Shown here in pieces: positions 1-5,154 of a stretch of 5,154 nt of DNA. Source of the DNA: Eubacteriales bacterium (GTDB lineage: Bacteria; Bacillota; Clostridia; Oscillospirales; CAG-272); NCBI GenBank assembly GCA_028709565.1, contig JAQVWU010000240.1, forward strand, positions 1 to 5,154, in the 5' to 3' direction. Below the pieces are notes generated by a model. That model was not told where the DNA came from. It ran no database searches and worked only from the letters and a program-made list of their open reading frames with translations. The position numbers and the translations under genes are program-made. Positions within the stretch are counted from its first letter, which is position 1. Each line of letters begins with the position of its first letter.

Positions 1-896
1 GTCACGCGCTCTTCCTTCATGGCCGACAGACAGCGGGCAAACACCGCTTCGCCGATAAGGGTTAACGGAACCCCCTCTTCAAGAGCGGCAATGCCCGTCC
101 ATTTGCCGGTTCCCTTTTGTCCCGCCGTGTCGAGTATTTTATCCACAAGGGGTTCGCCGTCGGTATCCTTATATGCCAGTATATCGGCAGTGATGTCTAT
201 GAGATAACTGTCAAGTTCCGATTTATTCCATTCGGCAAACACGGCGTGCATTTCATCGGCGGTCATGCCGAGATAATCTCGCATGAGCTGATAGGCTTCG
301 CAGATGAGCTGCATGTCACCGTATTCTATGCCGTTGTGTACCATTTTCACAAAATGTCCCGCGCCGTTTTCTCCGACCCAGTCACAGCAGGGGGACCCGT
401 CTTCCACCTTGGCGCTGATAGCCTGTAAAATCGGTTTTACCGCCGGCCACGCGGCGGGCGATCCTCCGGGCATAATGGACGGACCCAAAAGCGCCCCCTC
501 TTCGCCGCCGGACACCCCGGCGCCGATATAAAGAAGCCCGCGGCTTTCAACATAGGCGGTGCGGCGGATGGTATCGGGGAAATGCGAATTGCCGCCGTCA
601 ATGATAATATCATCCGCTTCCAGCAGGGGTATCAGTTTTTCGATAAAATCGTCCACCGGCTGTCCGGCCTTTACCATAAGCATTATACGGCGCGGTTTTT
701 TAAGCATCGCAACCAGCTCCCCGAGGGAATACGCGCCCCGGATATTCAATCCTTTTGCGCGGCCTTCAATAAAATCGGTAACCTTCTGCGTTGTCCGATT
801 AAACACCGCAACGGTAAAACCTTTGGATTCCATATTCATAACAAGGTTTTCGCCCATCACCGCGAGTCCTATCAGACCTATATCACATTTATTCAT
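1..896 (-). CDS. gnd: 6-phosphogluconate dehydrogenase, decarboxylating (C-terminus beyond window edge)
   Basis: This cytosolic enzyme oxidises and decarboxylates 6-phosphogluconate to ribulose 5-phosphate, making NAD(P)H in the oxidative pentose phosphate pathway. I translated 298 codons by hand with no stop or frameshift; the family is usually about 470-485 residues, so the end lies left of base 1. The N-terminal Rossmann fold shows GLIGLAVMGENL (residues 7-18). Asn33-Arg34-Thr35 after the second strand is the pattern usually linked to NADP preference. SGGEEGA (129-135) is the substrate and cofactor loop. Lys184 and Glu191 in FVKMVHNGIEYGDMQ match the catalytic Lys and Glu of the family. 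ILDTAGQKGTGKW (254-266) fits the family signature. The ATG at 896 is preceded by AAAGGGA, 9 bases upstream, and starts right at the Rossmann strand. It is the last visible gene of the same-strand run, 78 bases after the HAD gene. Identification is very secure; NADP preference is inference. Confidence 0.96.
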   Translation of the reverse strand, partial: MNKCDIGLIGLAVMGENLVMNMESKGFTVAVFNRTTQKVTDFIEGRAKGLNIRGAYSLGELVAMLKKPRRIMLMVKAGQPVDDFIEKLIPLLEADDIIIDGGNSHFPDTIRRTAYVESRGLLYIGAGVSGGEEGALLGPSIMPGGSPAAWPAVKPILQAISAKVEDGSPCCDWVGENGAGHFVKMVHNGIEYGDMQLICEAYQLMRDYLGMTADEMHAVFAEWNKSELDSYLIDITADILAYKDTDGEPLVDKILDTAGQKGTGKWTGIAALEEGVPLTLIGEAVFARCLSAMKEERV

Positions 897-905
897 AATA
901 AAAAT

Positions 906-912
906 TCCCTTT
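906..912 (-). promoter_or_regulatory. Ribosome binding site of the 6-phosphogluconate dehydrogenase gene
   Basis: On the minus strand AAAGGGA lies 9 bases before the ATG at 896. It supports that start, which otherwise rests on the position of the Rossmann-fold motif. Confidence 0.6.
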
Positions 913-920
913 CTTAAATA

Positions 921-966
921 TTCAATTATTCGGATCTTCAATTATTAAGATATTCAGATATTCAGA
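921..966. repeat. Short AT-rich direct repeats in the spacer before gnd
   Basis: On the plus strand TTCAATTATT occurs at 921-930 and again at 937-946, 16 bases apart. It is followed by two tandem copies of TATTCAGA at 951-958 and 959-966. The tract fills much of the 78-base gap between the HAD gene and gnd. It may be a relaxed AT-rich spacer, local replication slippage, or a small regulatory site; nothing here distinguishes these. I see no hairpin with a T-run that would act as a terminator. Confidence 0.5.
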
Positions 967-974
967 GCCTTTTA

Positions 975-1859
975 TTATTTCCACGAGGGCGTTGAGGGCA
1001 GATATTTATCAAACTCGGCAAGCAGCCCTTTTTCATACGCTCCGCCGAAACTGCCGTCAAAGAACTTTCCGAGCCCGACATCAAGCAACCGCTGCCATGA
1101 GTTGTCTTCGTCCCCGGGATTTACCGGAAAGAACAACACCGAATTGTCCGTCGCCGCCTCATAATCACCCGGAGCGTCCCCTATCATGAGCACTTTATCC
1201 GCTTCATAGCCGTGCGCGGTCGCGTAGGCGATACACTGAGCCTTAGTACCCATCTCCTGCCCCGCGATAACCTTTACATATCCGTCGATATTATGCTCCT
1301 GCCATTCACGCTCAAGCGCCGCGCAGGGAGTCTGGGAAACGACAATTATATCAGCGTGCTTCCGCATTTCATCGAGACATTCCCGTACGTACGGAAAGGG
1401 CGGGACACCGCGCACCAGGTCGGCAATGCTTTGATTTACCGCCGCCGACCAGCGCAGGGTATGCGCCATGAGCTCATCATCGGGATTTTCGCTGACATAC
1501 CTTTCAAGGGCCGGATTGCCCAGTCTCTTTTCCGTTTCGGCCCATTTGCGCAGTGAGTCCAGATTGGGCGCCGTAAAGCCGCGCTTGCGGACCTCGGGAC
1601 GAACCTTAAGCAGATCGATTACCTTTAGTAAAGCGGGAAAACGGTTTATACCGCGATATTTGGAGTAGAGATTTACATATTCCGCGGTCTCACGCGCAAA
1701 CTTTGATACCGGCTGGAGATTCCAGTAATTGATAATATTGGGGATAAAGCACTCCTTATGCTTGACTTCCATGGTGTCGAATACGCACCCGTCCGAATCG
1801 ATGCATATTAAATAATCGCCGGTGCGCTTCATCTCCTGCAATGCGTTAATATTTGACAT
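975..1859 (-). CDS. HAD-superfamily hydrolase (putative phosphatase), large cap insertion
   Basis: This is a 294-residue soluble protein with the four HAD motifs in order. Motif I is DSDGCVFD (21-28), with Asp21 as nucleophile and Asp23 as general acid/base. Motif II is VVSQTP around Ser175. Motif III is Lys206 in MGTKAQ. Motif IV is MIGDAPGDYEAA (225-236), with Asp228 and Asp232 for Mg. About 140 mostly helical residues lie between motifs I and II, which fits a large C1-type cap that shapes substrate choice. All catalytic residues are present, so a phosphate-ester hydrolase (or phosphoglucomutase-like phosphotransferase) acting on a small phosphorylated metabolite is likely. The substrate is not readable; the flanking phosphofructokinase and 6-phosphogluconate dehydrogenase suggest a sugar or sugar-acid phosphate (inference). 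The ATG at 1859 has AAAGGA 5 bases upstream. The gene ends with TAA and lies 57 bases after the URO-D gene. Family call is secure, specific role unknown. Confidence 0.9.
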   Translation of the reverse strand: MSNINALQEMKRTGDYLICIDSDGCVFDTMEVKHKECFIPNIINYWNLQPVSKFARETAEYVNLYSKYRGINRFPALLKVIDLLKVRPEVRKRGFTAPNLDSLRKWAETEKRLGNPALERYVSENPDDELMAHTLRWSAAVNQSIADLVRGVPPFPYVRECLDEMRKHADIIVVSQTPCAALEREWQEHNIDGYVKVIAGQEMGTKAQCIAYATAHGYEADKVLMIGDAPGDYEAATDNSVLFFPVNPGDEDNSWQRLLDVGLGKFFDGSFGGAYEKGLLAEFDKYLPSTPSWK

Positions 1860-1864
1860 GACTT

Positions 1865-1870
1865 TCCTTT
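1865..1870 (-). promoter_or_regulatory. Ribosome binding site of the HAD hydrolase gene
   Basis: AAAGGA on the minus strand, within the longer purine run AAAGGAAAG, lies 5 bases before the ATG at 1859. It supports the chosen start, which places the HAD nucleophile at residue 21. Confidence 0.65.
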
Positions 1871-1916
1871 CGTTTTTTTGTTATTTTATAATTGAGACAA
1901 ATAACGACACAATAAA

Positions 1917-3047
1917 CTATATATATTCTGAAATCGCCCTGTCCCATATCTCTCCGACCGAATCGGTTTCGCCGGGAGCGCAGCCGTATTGCAGGAGCAG
2001 ATAGACCCTGCCGTCCCGATGCGCCGCTTTTGCCAGCCGGGCGAAATAATCTTCCGTTTTTTCTCCCGCGTATTTCGGAATCGAACCGTAATAAAAAATC
2101 CCCCTGCGGGCGCAATCGCCTAAAACCTTTTCCATATCATGCTTTTCGGGATTGCCGAAATTTATGGCTGTCACCCCCGGCTCGTTTATCACCGCTTCGT
2201 ATAAATGGGGATTGGACCCGCAGTAATGGATATAGCCCCCGCCGGTATGGTCGAAGATGCGGCGTATATAGGGCACAACGAAATCATCTATGTGCGATTT
2301 TGACAACAGCGTCGAGGTGTCTTCGCTCAGCTTGACGCCTCCGCCCGAACGGGGGAGTACCAGCGCGTTGTAATGCGCAACCTCACGGTCCGACCGTTCG
2401 ATTCGCTTCAGACATTCGTCCTGGGCAAGGCAGACCGCCGCAGCCGAGAGTTCAAGCAGGTGATGTACAAAGGGCGGGTCATCGTACATTTCATAAAATA
2501 TATCGTCGCCCAAAACCAGATGCGCGGTGTCAAAGGCGCCCTGTATGTCCATGGGATATATACGGACACCGCTGCCCCGAAGCGTTTCGTGAAAATATTC
2601 CATATGGTCGAGCCCCGCTCTGAATTCCGGGGTTATGCCGATATCACCGGCCGTCATTTCGGCAATCTCTTCTTTTTTCATATGGCGCTGCACCCAGGGC
2701 ATCTTGTCGTCAAACAGTTCCTGCATAACGCCGAAAAGCGAGGCGACAATACCGCAGCCCATGTTGGCCCGCACCGACGGTACGGCTTCCCGACCGCCCG
2801 CCGACGCCGACAGAGCGCCGCGCAGTTCGCAGACAAGCATCTTCTCACTGTCGTAGTGGGTCTGCTTGGTATTAAAATACGGTATTTCGCTTTGCAGCGG
2901 ATGCGGCGCGCTGATAAGCAGGGGTTGACGGCCGGTTTGATAACCCGAAATTATATCGCACTGAAGTTTCGCGGCGCTGTCATAACGGCCGCGTCCGGCA
3001 GCCAGGGTTTCGGTCAGCCGTTCGATTACCGGAAGCAGTTCTCCCAT
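1917..3047 (-). CDS. Uroporphyrinogen decarboxylase (URO-D) superfamily protein, probably not HemE
   Basis: This 376-residue soluble protein has the look of a URO-D superfamily TIM barrel, a group that includes HemE and the zinc-dependent cobamide:thiol methyltransferases (MtaA/MtbA/CmuA type). The N-terminal substrate-binding signature of HemE (the RQAGRY region) is not visible. Instead there is His274-Tyr275-Cys276 (IHYCGSNPH) and Cys356 in LLQYGCAPGE, which resembles the H-x-C...C zinc pattern of the methyltransferase branch. Other recognisable parts are NMGCGIVASLFG (95-106), PMDIQGAFDTAHLV (165-178) and LSEDTSTLLS (240-249). A methyltransferase-like role is therefore more likely than heme synthesis, but no corrinoid protein or partner methyltransferase is visible here. 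The ATG at 3047 follows an almost ideal AAAGGAGG. The gene ends with TAG and sits 46 bases after the phosphofructokinase gene, so the two are likely cotranscribed. Superfamily call is good, reaction unknown. Confidence 0.85.
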   Translation of the reverse strand: MGELLPVIERLTETLAAGRGRYDSAAKLQCDIISGYQTGRQPLLISAPHPLQSEIPYFNTKQTHYDSEKMLVCELRGALSASAGGREAVPSVRANMGCGIVASLFGVMQELFDDKMPWVQRHMKKEEIAEMTAGDIGITPEFRAGLDHMEYFHETLRGSGVRIYPMDIQGAFDTAHLVLGDDIFYEMYDDPPFVHHLLELSAAAVCLAQDECLKRIERSDREVAHYNALVLPRSGGGVKLSEDTSTLLSKSHIDDFVVPYIRRIFDHTGGGYIHYCGSNPHLYEAVINEPGVTAINFGNPEKHDMEKVLGDCARRGIFYYGSIPKYAGEKTEDYFARLAKAAHRDGRVYLLLQYGCAPGETDSVGEIWDRAISEYI

Positions 3048-3053
3048 CCGGTT

Positions 3054-3061
3054 CCTCCTTT
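3054..3061 (-). promoter_or_regulatory. Strong ribosome binding site of the URO-D-family gene
   Basis: AAAGGAGG on the minus strand lies 6 bases before the ATG at 3047. It is the best Shine-Dalgarno match in the window and fixes the start of the URO-D-family protein. It suggests efficient independent translation initiation inside the operon. Confidence 0.8.
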
Positions 3062-3093
3062 AAACATAAACAAACAAACAGATAATATAAAAA

Positions 3094-4377
3094 CTATTTT
3101 CTGTATCCCACGGGTATATACGCGGGCAGTTTTTTTTCGGCGAATAAGGGTTTGAAGCGGGCAAAACGCATTATGCCGTCCGCCAGCGGAACGGTAACCC
3201 AGTCATTGCCTATGAGGGGTTTGGCGTATCGGATAAAATCGTCGGTTACATCGTTTCGGGCTTCATTCAGCCAGGCGGCGGGAAAGGACCTCTCCGAATT
3301 TGCCACCAGCCCCAGGGGCACCTTATCGTACCGCACCGAGTAATAGGGGACATCCTCCCTGAGCACGGTGGACATATACCCGCCTCCGCTGCGAACGGCA
3401 ATCTCCACGGCCTTCTGGCCCAGTATATACGCCTCGTCGAGATCCGCGACCGACGCGGTGTTTATATTCCCGCGCTGGTCGGTACCGGGAACCTGACCCC
3501 TTGCCGAACCCCGCGCCTTTAAACCGTTGGCGTTCAGATAATTTACCACTATCTGCGATACCGTCATCTGCGAGGCACTGAATTGCGTGTGCCCGAAGCT
3601 GTCCTTGAGTTCGCCGATACCGCCCACATCAAGCCCCTCGCTGACCACAACCACAGCCCGTCCCCGCCGAACAAGCAGGTTATTTATATCTTCGGCTATC
3701 TCGGGCAGTGTCAGACCCGATTCGGTCATATATATAAGCAGCGGCATTTCGCGGTGCGGGTCGGCCAGCCGTGCCGCCGCGGGGATATATCCTATTTTGC
3801 GCCCCATGGCCTGCAGAACCAGAACGGGGTCTGAAGGGCATGAACCCGCGTTCTCTTCATTGGCGTTCTGAACGGCGGTGGCCCAGTATTTGGCGACACT
3901 GCCGTATCCGGGGGTATGATCTATGAGTTTAAATTCGCTGTCGCCGACATCATTGTCTATTGTTTTGGGCACACCTGTCGCAACGAGATCAAGCCCCCGT
4001 CCGGCGGCCAGCTCCGCGATTTTGTTCGCGGTATCCATTGAATCGTTGCCGCCGATATAAAAAAGATAACCTACATTATGCGCGCGCATGACCTCAATAA
4101 CGCGTTCGAAGTCCCCGGCGTTTTCTTTCCTGAGCTTATAGCGGCAGCTTCCTACAGAACCCGCCGTGGGTGTGGTGCGCAGCAGCGCGATTTCCTCCTC
4201 CGGCTGTGACGACAGGTCAAGCAGATCCTCGGTCAGAATACCCTCGACACCATGCCAGCCTGCGTAAACCGTTCCAATATCGTCGTAGCTGCGGCACATG
4301 TCTATTACCCCGCGCAGTGAATTGTTTATCACGGGTGTCGGTCCGCCTGACTGCGAAACGATAACATTGCGTTTCAT
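3094..4377 (-). CDS. 6-phosphofructokinase, diphosphate (PPi)-dependent type
   Basis: This cytosolic enzyme phosphorylates fructose 6-phosphate to fructose 1,6-bisphosphate, here probably with pyrophosphate and reversibly. The 427-residue protein begins with the phosphofructokinase N-terminus SQSGGPTPVINNSLRG (8-23). IGGNDSMDTA (108-117) replaces the GGDGS of ATP enzymes: Asp112 stands where ATP-dependent enzymes have Gly. PKTIDND (137-143) has Lys138 where ATP enzymes have Gly. Both changes are established marks of PPi-type enzymes. Asp141 and Asp143 match the catalytic region, MGR (191-193) and SEGLD (246-250) bind fructose 6-phosphate. Length is greater than the roughly 320 residues of E. 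coli PfkA and fits the longer PPi-type clade. The ATG at 4377 has a purine-rich stretch, GGGGGAAAGG, just upstream, and no earlier in-frame start is seen. The gene ends with TAG. Phosphoryl donor is inferred from motifs, not shown. Confidence 0.93.
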   Translation of the reverse strand: MKRNVIVSQSGGPTPVINNSLRGVIDMCRSYDDIGTVYAGWHGVEGILTEDLLDLSSQPEEEIALLRTTPTAGSVGSCRYKLRKENAGDFERVIEVMRAHNVGYLFYIGGNDSMDTANKIAELAAGRGLDLVATGVPKTIDNDVGDSEFKLIDHTPGYGSVAKYWATAVQNANEENAGSCPSDPVLVLQAMGRKIGYIPAAARLADPHREMPLLIYMTESGLTLPEIAEDINNLLVRRGRAVVVVSEGLDVGGIGELKDSFGHTQFSASQMTVSQIVVNYLNANGLKARGSARGQVPGTDQRGNINTASVADLDEAYILGQKAVEIAVRSGGGYMSTVLREDVPYYSVRYDKVPLGLVANSERSFPAAWLNEARNDVTDDFIRYAKPLIGNDWVTVPLADGIMRFARFKPLFAEKKLPAYIPVGYRK

Positions 4378-4450
4378 CGCCTTTCCCCCATTCGGTATAT
4401 TTTAACACATATTTATATAATATAATTCAAATCGAGATATGATTATATGC
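4378..4450 (-). promoter_or_regulatory. AT-rich spacer, possible promoter for the phosphofructokinase gene
   Basis: This 73-base gap between the LarA-like gene and the phosphofructokinase gene is strongly AT-rich. On the minus strand it contains a perfect TATAAT (4442-4447) without a good -35 at the right distance. It also contains TTGAAT (4425-4430) followed by TAAAAT (4399-4404), with a 20-base spacer that is longer than ideal. A promoter is plausible but not convincing, and the AT-richness alone can create such matches. No terminator hairpin is seen. Confidence 0.25.
4385..4389 (-). promoter_or_regulatory. Purine-rich ribosome binding region of the phosphofructokinase gene
   Basis: The minus strand reads GGGGGAAAGGCG directly before the ATG at 4377. 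The G-run is 7 bases from the start. The nearer AAAGG is only 2 bases away, which is tight, so the exact pairing is unclear. The start itself is secure because it gives the standard phosphofructokinase N-terminus. Confidence 0.45.
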
Positions 4451-4846
4451 TTATTTTACCGCCCATAAACCGAGCGCCGGATTTGATATATAAAACAGCT
4501 CCTCGCCTCCCGCGGTGTTAAAACCGTCGGTCAGCCGGGCGGTATTCCAGCGTTTTTCCGCTTCGTCAAGGGGCATATATCCGAACGAAGCGCCGGTAAC
4601 CTCCTCTTTTGTCAAATGGCGCACCGCGTAGGTCACGGAAAACCGCCCGTCCGACGAACCGTGAATCAAATGCGCCGCGACAGACAGGTTCCGTTTAAGA
4701 TCGGAGTTTTCTTCTGTCAGTTTGAGCACCTGTGTCCTGCCGACATAACCGTATTTACGGATAAGCCGGTCATTTTCGGCATCCTCGCCGAATCTGCGGA
4801 CACCGGGAGCCAGAATTATGAGTTCCCCTCCGTCTGCGATAGCCAT
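4451..4846 (-). CDS. 3' open part of the LarA-like gene (C-terminal domain), probably not translated on its own
   Basis: This is the stretch from the first Met after the amber codon to the natural TAA; the homologous frame begins 10 codons earlier, at 4876. It shows GGELIILAPGVRRFGEDAEN (residues 6-25), AAHLIHGSSDGRF (57-69) and the C-terminal YISNPALGLWAVK. The bases before its ATG (4847-4876) encode family-like sequence and contain no Shine-Dalgarno match, so independent initiation is unlikely. It is best read as the C-terminal half of the interrupted LarA-like gene. The 131-residue length is far below that of any complete family member. Confidence 0.4.
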   Translation of the reverse strand: MAIADGGELIILAPGVRRFGEDAENDRLIRKYGYVGRTQVLKLTEENSDLKRNLSVAAHLIHGSSDGRFSVTYAVRHLTKEEVTGASFGYMPLDEAEKRWNTARLTDGFNTAGGEELFYISNPALGLWAVK

Positions 4847-4876
4847 GCGCGTGCGGTAAATTGCTTTGTTTCCGAG

Positions 4877-4879
4877 CTA
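4877..4879 (-). other. In-frame amber (TAG) codon inside the LarA-like gene
   Basis: The minus strand reads AGC ACC TAG CTC GGA. The same frame continues 141 codons to TAA at 4451-4453 with recognisable family motifs. A single G to A change from TGG explains it. TAG is the terminal stop of both the phosphofructokinase and the URO-D-family genes next door, which argues against general reassignment of TAG in this genome. Confidence 0.85.
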
Positions 4880-5154
4880 GGTGCTCTTGAATTCGCGCTC
4901 GTCGAGATACACTATAACCTTTTTGAGCGGCTCATCAAGGAAGGTCAGATTCTTCTCCCGGCTCAGCGCCACCGCTTCCTCGAAGTTCCCGCGGCTGCGC
5001 CCATACCACAAACCGTGTATAAAAACATCATCTCCCCTGTTGGTGGTCACGGTCAGCACATACATAAGCGGGACATCGCCGATAAAATTCGCTTCCGCGT
5101 AATCGAAAACACGGCGAACGGGGGAATAATCACGGCCCATTATACGTTCCATGC
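4877..5154 (-). CDS. 5' open part of the LarA-like gene, ending at the amber codon (start outside window)
   Basis: The frame is open from the right edge to the TAG. The ATG at 5150-5152 is probably an internal Met (MERIMGRDYSPVRRVFDYAE), because the window ends two bases before it and no ribosome binding site can be seen. From that Met there are 91 residues: PVRRVFDYAE (11-20), GDVPLMYVLTVT (25-36), HGLWYGRSRGNFEEAVAL (46-63) and LKKVIVYLDEREFKST at the end. If translated as it stands, the product would lack the last roughly 140 residues, including the likely active-site Lys, and would almost certainly be inactive. Confidence 0.5.
   Translation of the reverse strand, partial: MERIMGRDYSPVRRVFDYAEANFIGDVPLMYVLTVTTNRGDDVFIHGLWYGRSRGNFEEAVALSREKNLTFLDEPLKKVIVYLDEREFKST

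Larger units (their letters stand above)
4451..5154 (-). pseudogene. LarA-superfamily (nickel-dependent hydroxyacid racemase/epimerase) gene, interrupted by TAG and 5'-truncated by the window
   Basis: Two open stretches in exactly the same frame are joined by one TAG at 4877-4879, with no shift. Read through, they give about 233 residues of continuous family-like sequence: the C-terminal half of a LarA-type protein (family about 420-430 residues; the N-terminal DUF2088 part lies right of the window). The stretch around the stop reads EFKST-stop-LGNKAIYRTR and continues into MAIADGGELIILAPGV. From memory, this subfamily has Trp at that place, so TGG to TAG (plus-strand C to T at 4878) is the simplest cause. 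By a recalled alignment with Lactobacillus LarA, the Lys four codons after the stop falls at the conserved active-site Lys near residue 298. LarA enzymes move a hydride at the 2-carbon of hydroxyacids using a nickel-pincer nucleotide; known members act on lactate, malate and gluconate. True pseudogene, sequencing error and readthrough remain open. Confidence 0.7.

Noticed and set aside
117..948. Several overlapping plus-strand open frames of about 75 to 129 codons
   Set aside because: They are antisense to 6-phosphogluconate dehydrogenase, whose minus-strand frame is intact with catalytic residues and signature. Multiple mutually overlapping frames are typical shadows.
1846..2115. Minus-strand 89-codon frame overlapping the end of the URO-D-family gene and the start of the HAD gene
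   Set aside because: It is a different frame of the URO-D-family coding region, with arginine-rich, low-meaning translation and no family resemblance.
1917..3047. Annotation as HemE (uroporphyrinogen decarboxylase of heme synthesis)
   Set aside because: The HemE N-terminal substrate motif is missing and an HxC...C pattern is present; no other heme genes are nearby.
2373..3155. Plus-strand open frame of 260 codons
   Set aside because: It lies antisense to almost all of the URO-D-family gene, which has a strong ribosome binding site and recognisable family motifs. The plus-strand translation resembles no protein I know and has no ribosome binding site.
4378..4450. Rho-independent terminator after the LarA-like gene
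   Set aside because: The spacer is AT-rich but has no GC-rich stem followed by a T-run on the minus strand; the other three spacers likewise lack one.
1..5154. CRISPR array, tRNA or rRNA genes, insertion sequence or phage genes
   Set aside because: Coding regions fill nearly the whole window, the spacers are under 80 bases, and I see no regularly spaced repeats, transposase motifs or tRNA-like folds.

Overview
All five recognisable genes lie on the minus strand and are read from high to low coordinates. In transcription order they are: a LarA-superfamily gene (nickel-dependent hydroxyacid racemase/epimerase type), cut by the right window edge and interrupted by an in-frame TAG; a PPi-type 6-phosphofructokinase; a uroporphyrinogen-decarboxylase-superfamily protein that is not a typical HemE; a HAD-family hydrolase; and a decarboxylating 6-phosphogluconate dehydrogenase, cut by the left window edge. 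Gaps of 46 to 78 bases separate the genes. They are AT-rich, most carry a purine-rich ribosome binding site, and none has a convincing terminator hairpin, so the set looks like one operon or a run of closely coupled genes.

The sequence suggests an anaerobic, probably uncultured Bacillota (Clostridia-like) or a similar gut-type bacterium. The reasons are the PPi-type phosphofructokinase, the LarA-type and URO-D-type genes, strong AGGAGG-like ribosome binding sites, AT-rich spacers between coding regions of moderate GC, and frequent ATA isoleucine codons. This placement is inference and is weak below phylum level.

Layout: 1-896, 6-phosphogluconate dehydrogenase (N-terminal 298 codons; C-terminus outside the window). 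897-974, AT-rich spacer with short direct repeats. 975-1859, HAD hydrolase. 1917-3047, URO-D superfamily protein with an HxC...C metal-site pattern. 3094-4377, phosphofructokinase. 4378-4450, AT-rich spacer that could hold a promoter. 4451-5154, LarA-family gene with the nonsense codon at 4877-4879.

Working together: the phosphofructokinase and 6-phosphogluconate dehydrogenase belong to glycolysis and the oxidative pentose phosphate pathway. The LarA superfamily is known to include 2-hydroxyacid racemases and D-gluconate 2-epimerases. A sugar or sugar-acid (aldonate) catabolic cluster is therefore a reasonable inference, with the HAD protein as a possible sugar-phosphate phosphatase and the URO-D protein as a possible methyl-group-handling enzyme. 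The substrate cannot be read from the sequence. The most notable observation is the amber codon inside the otherwise intact LarA-like reading frame.
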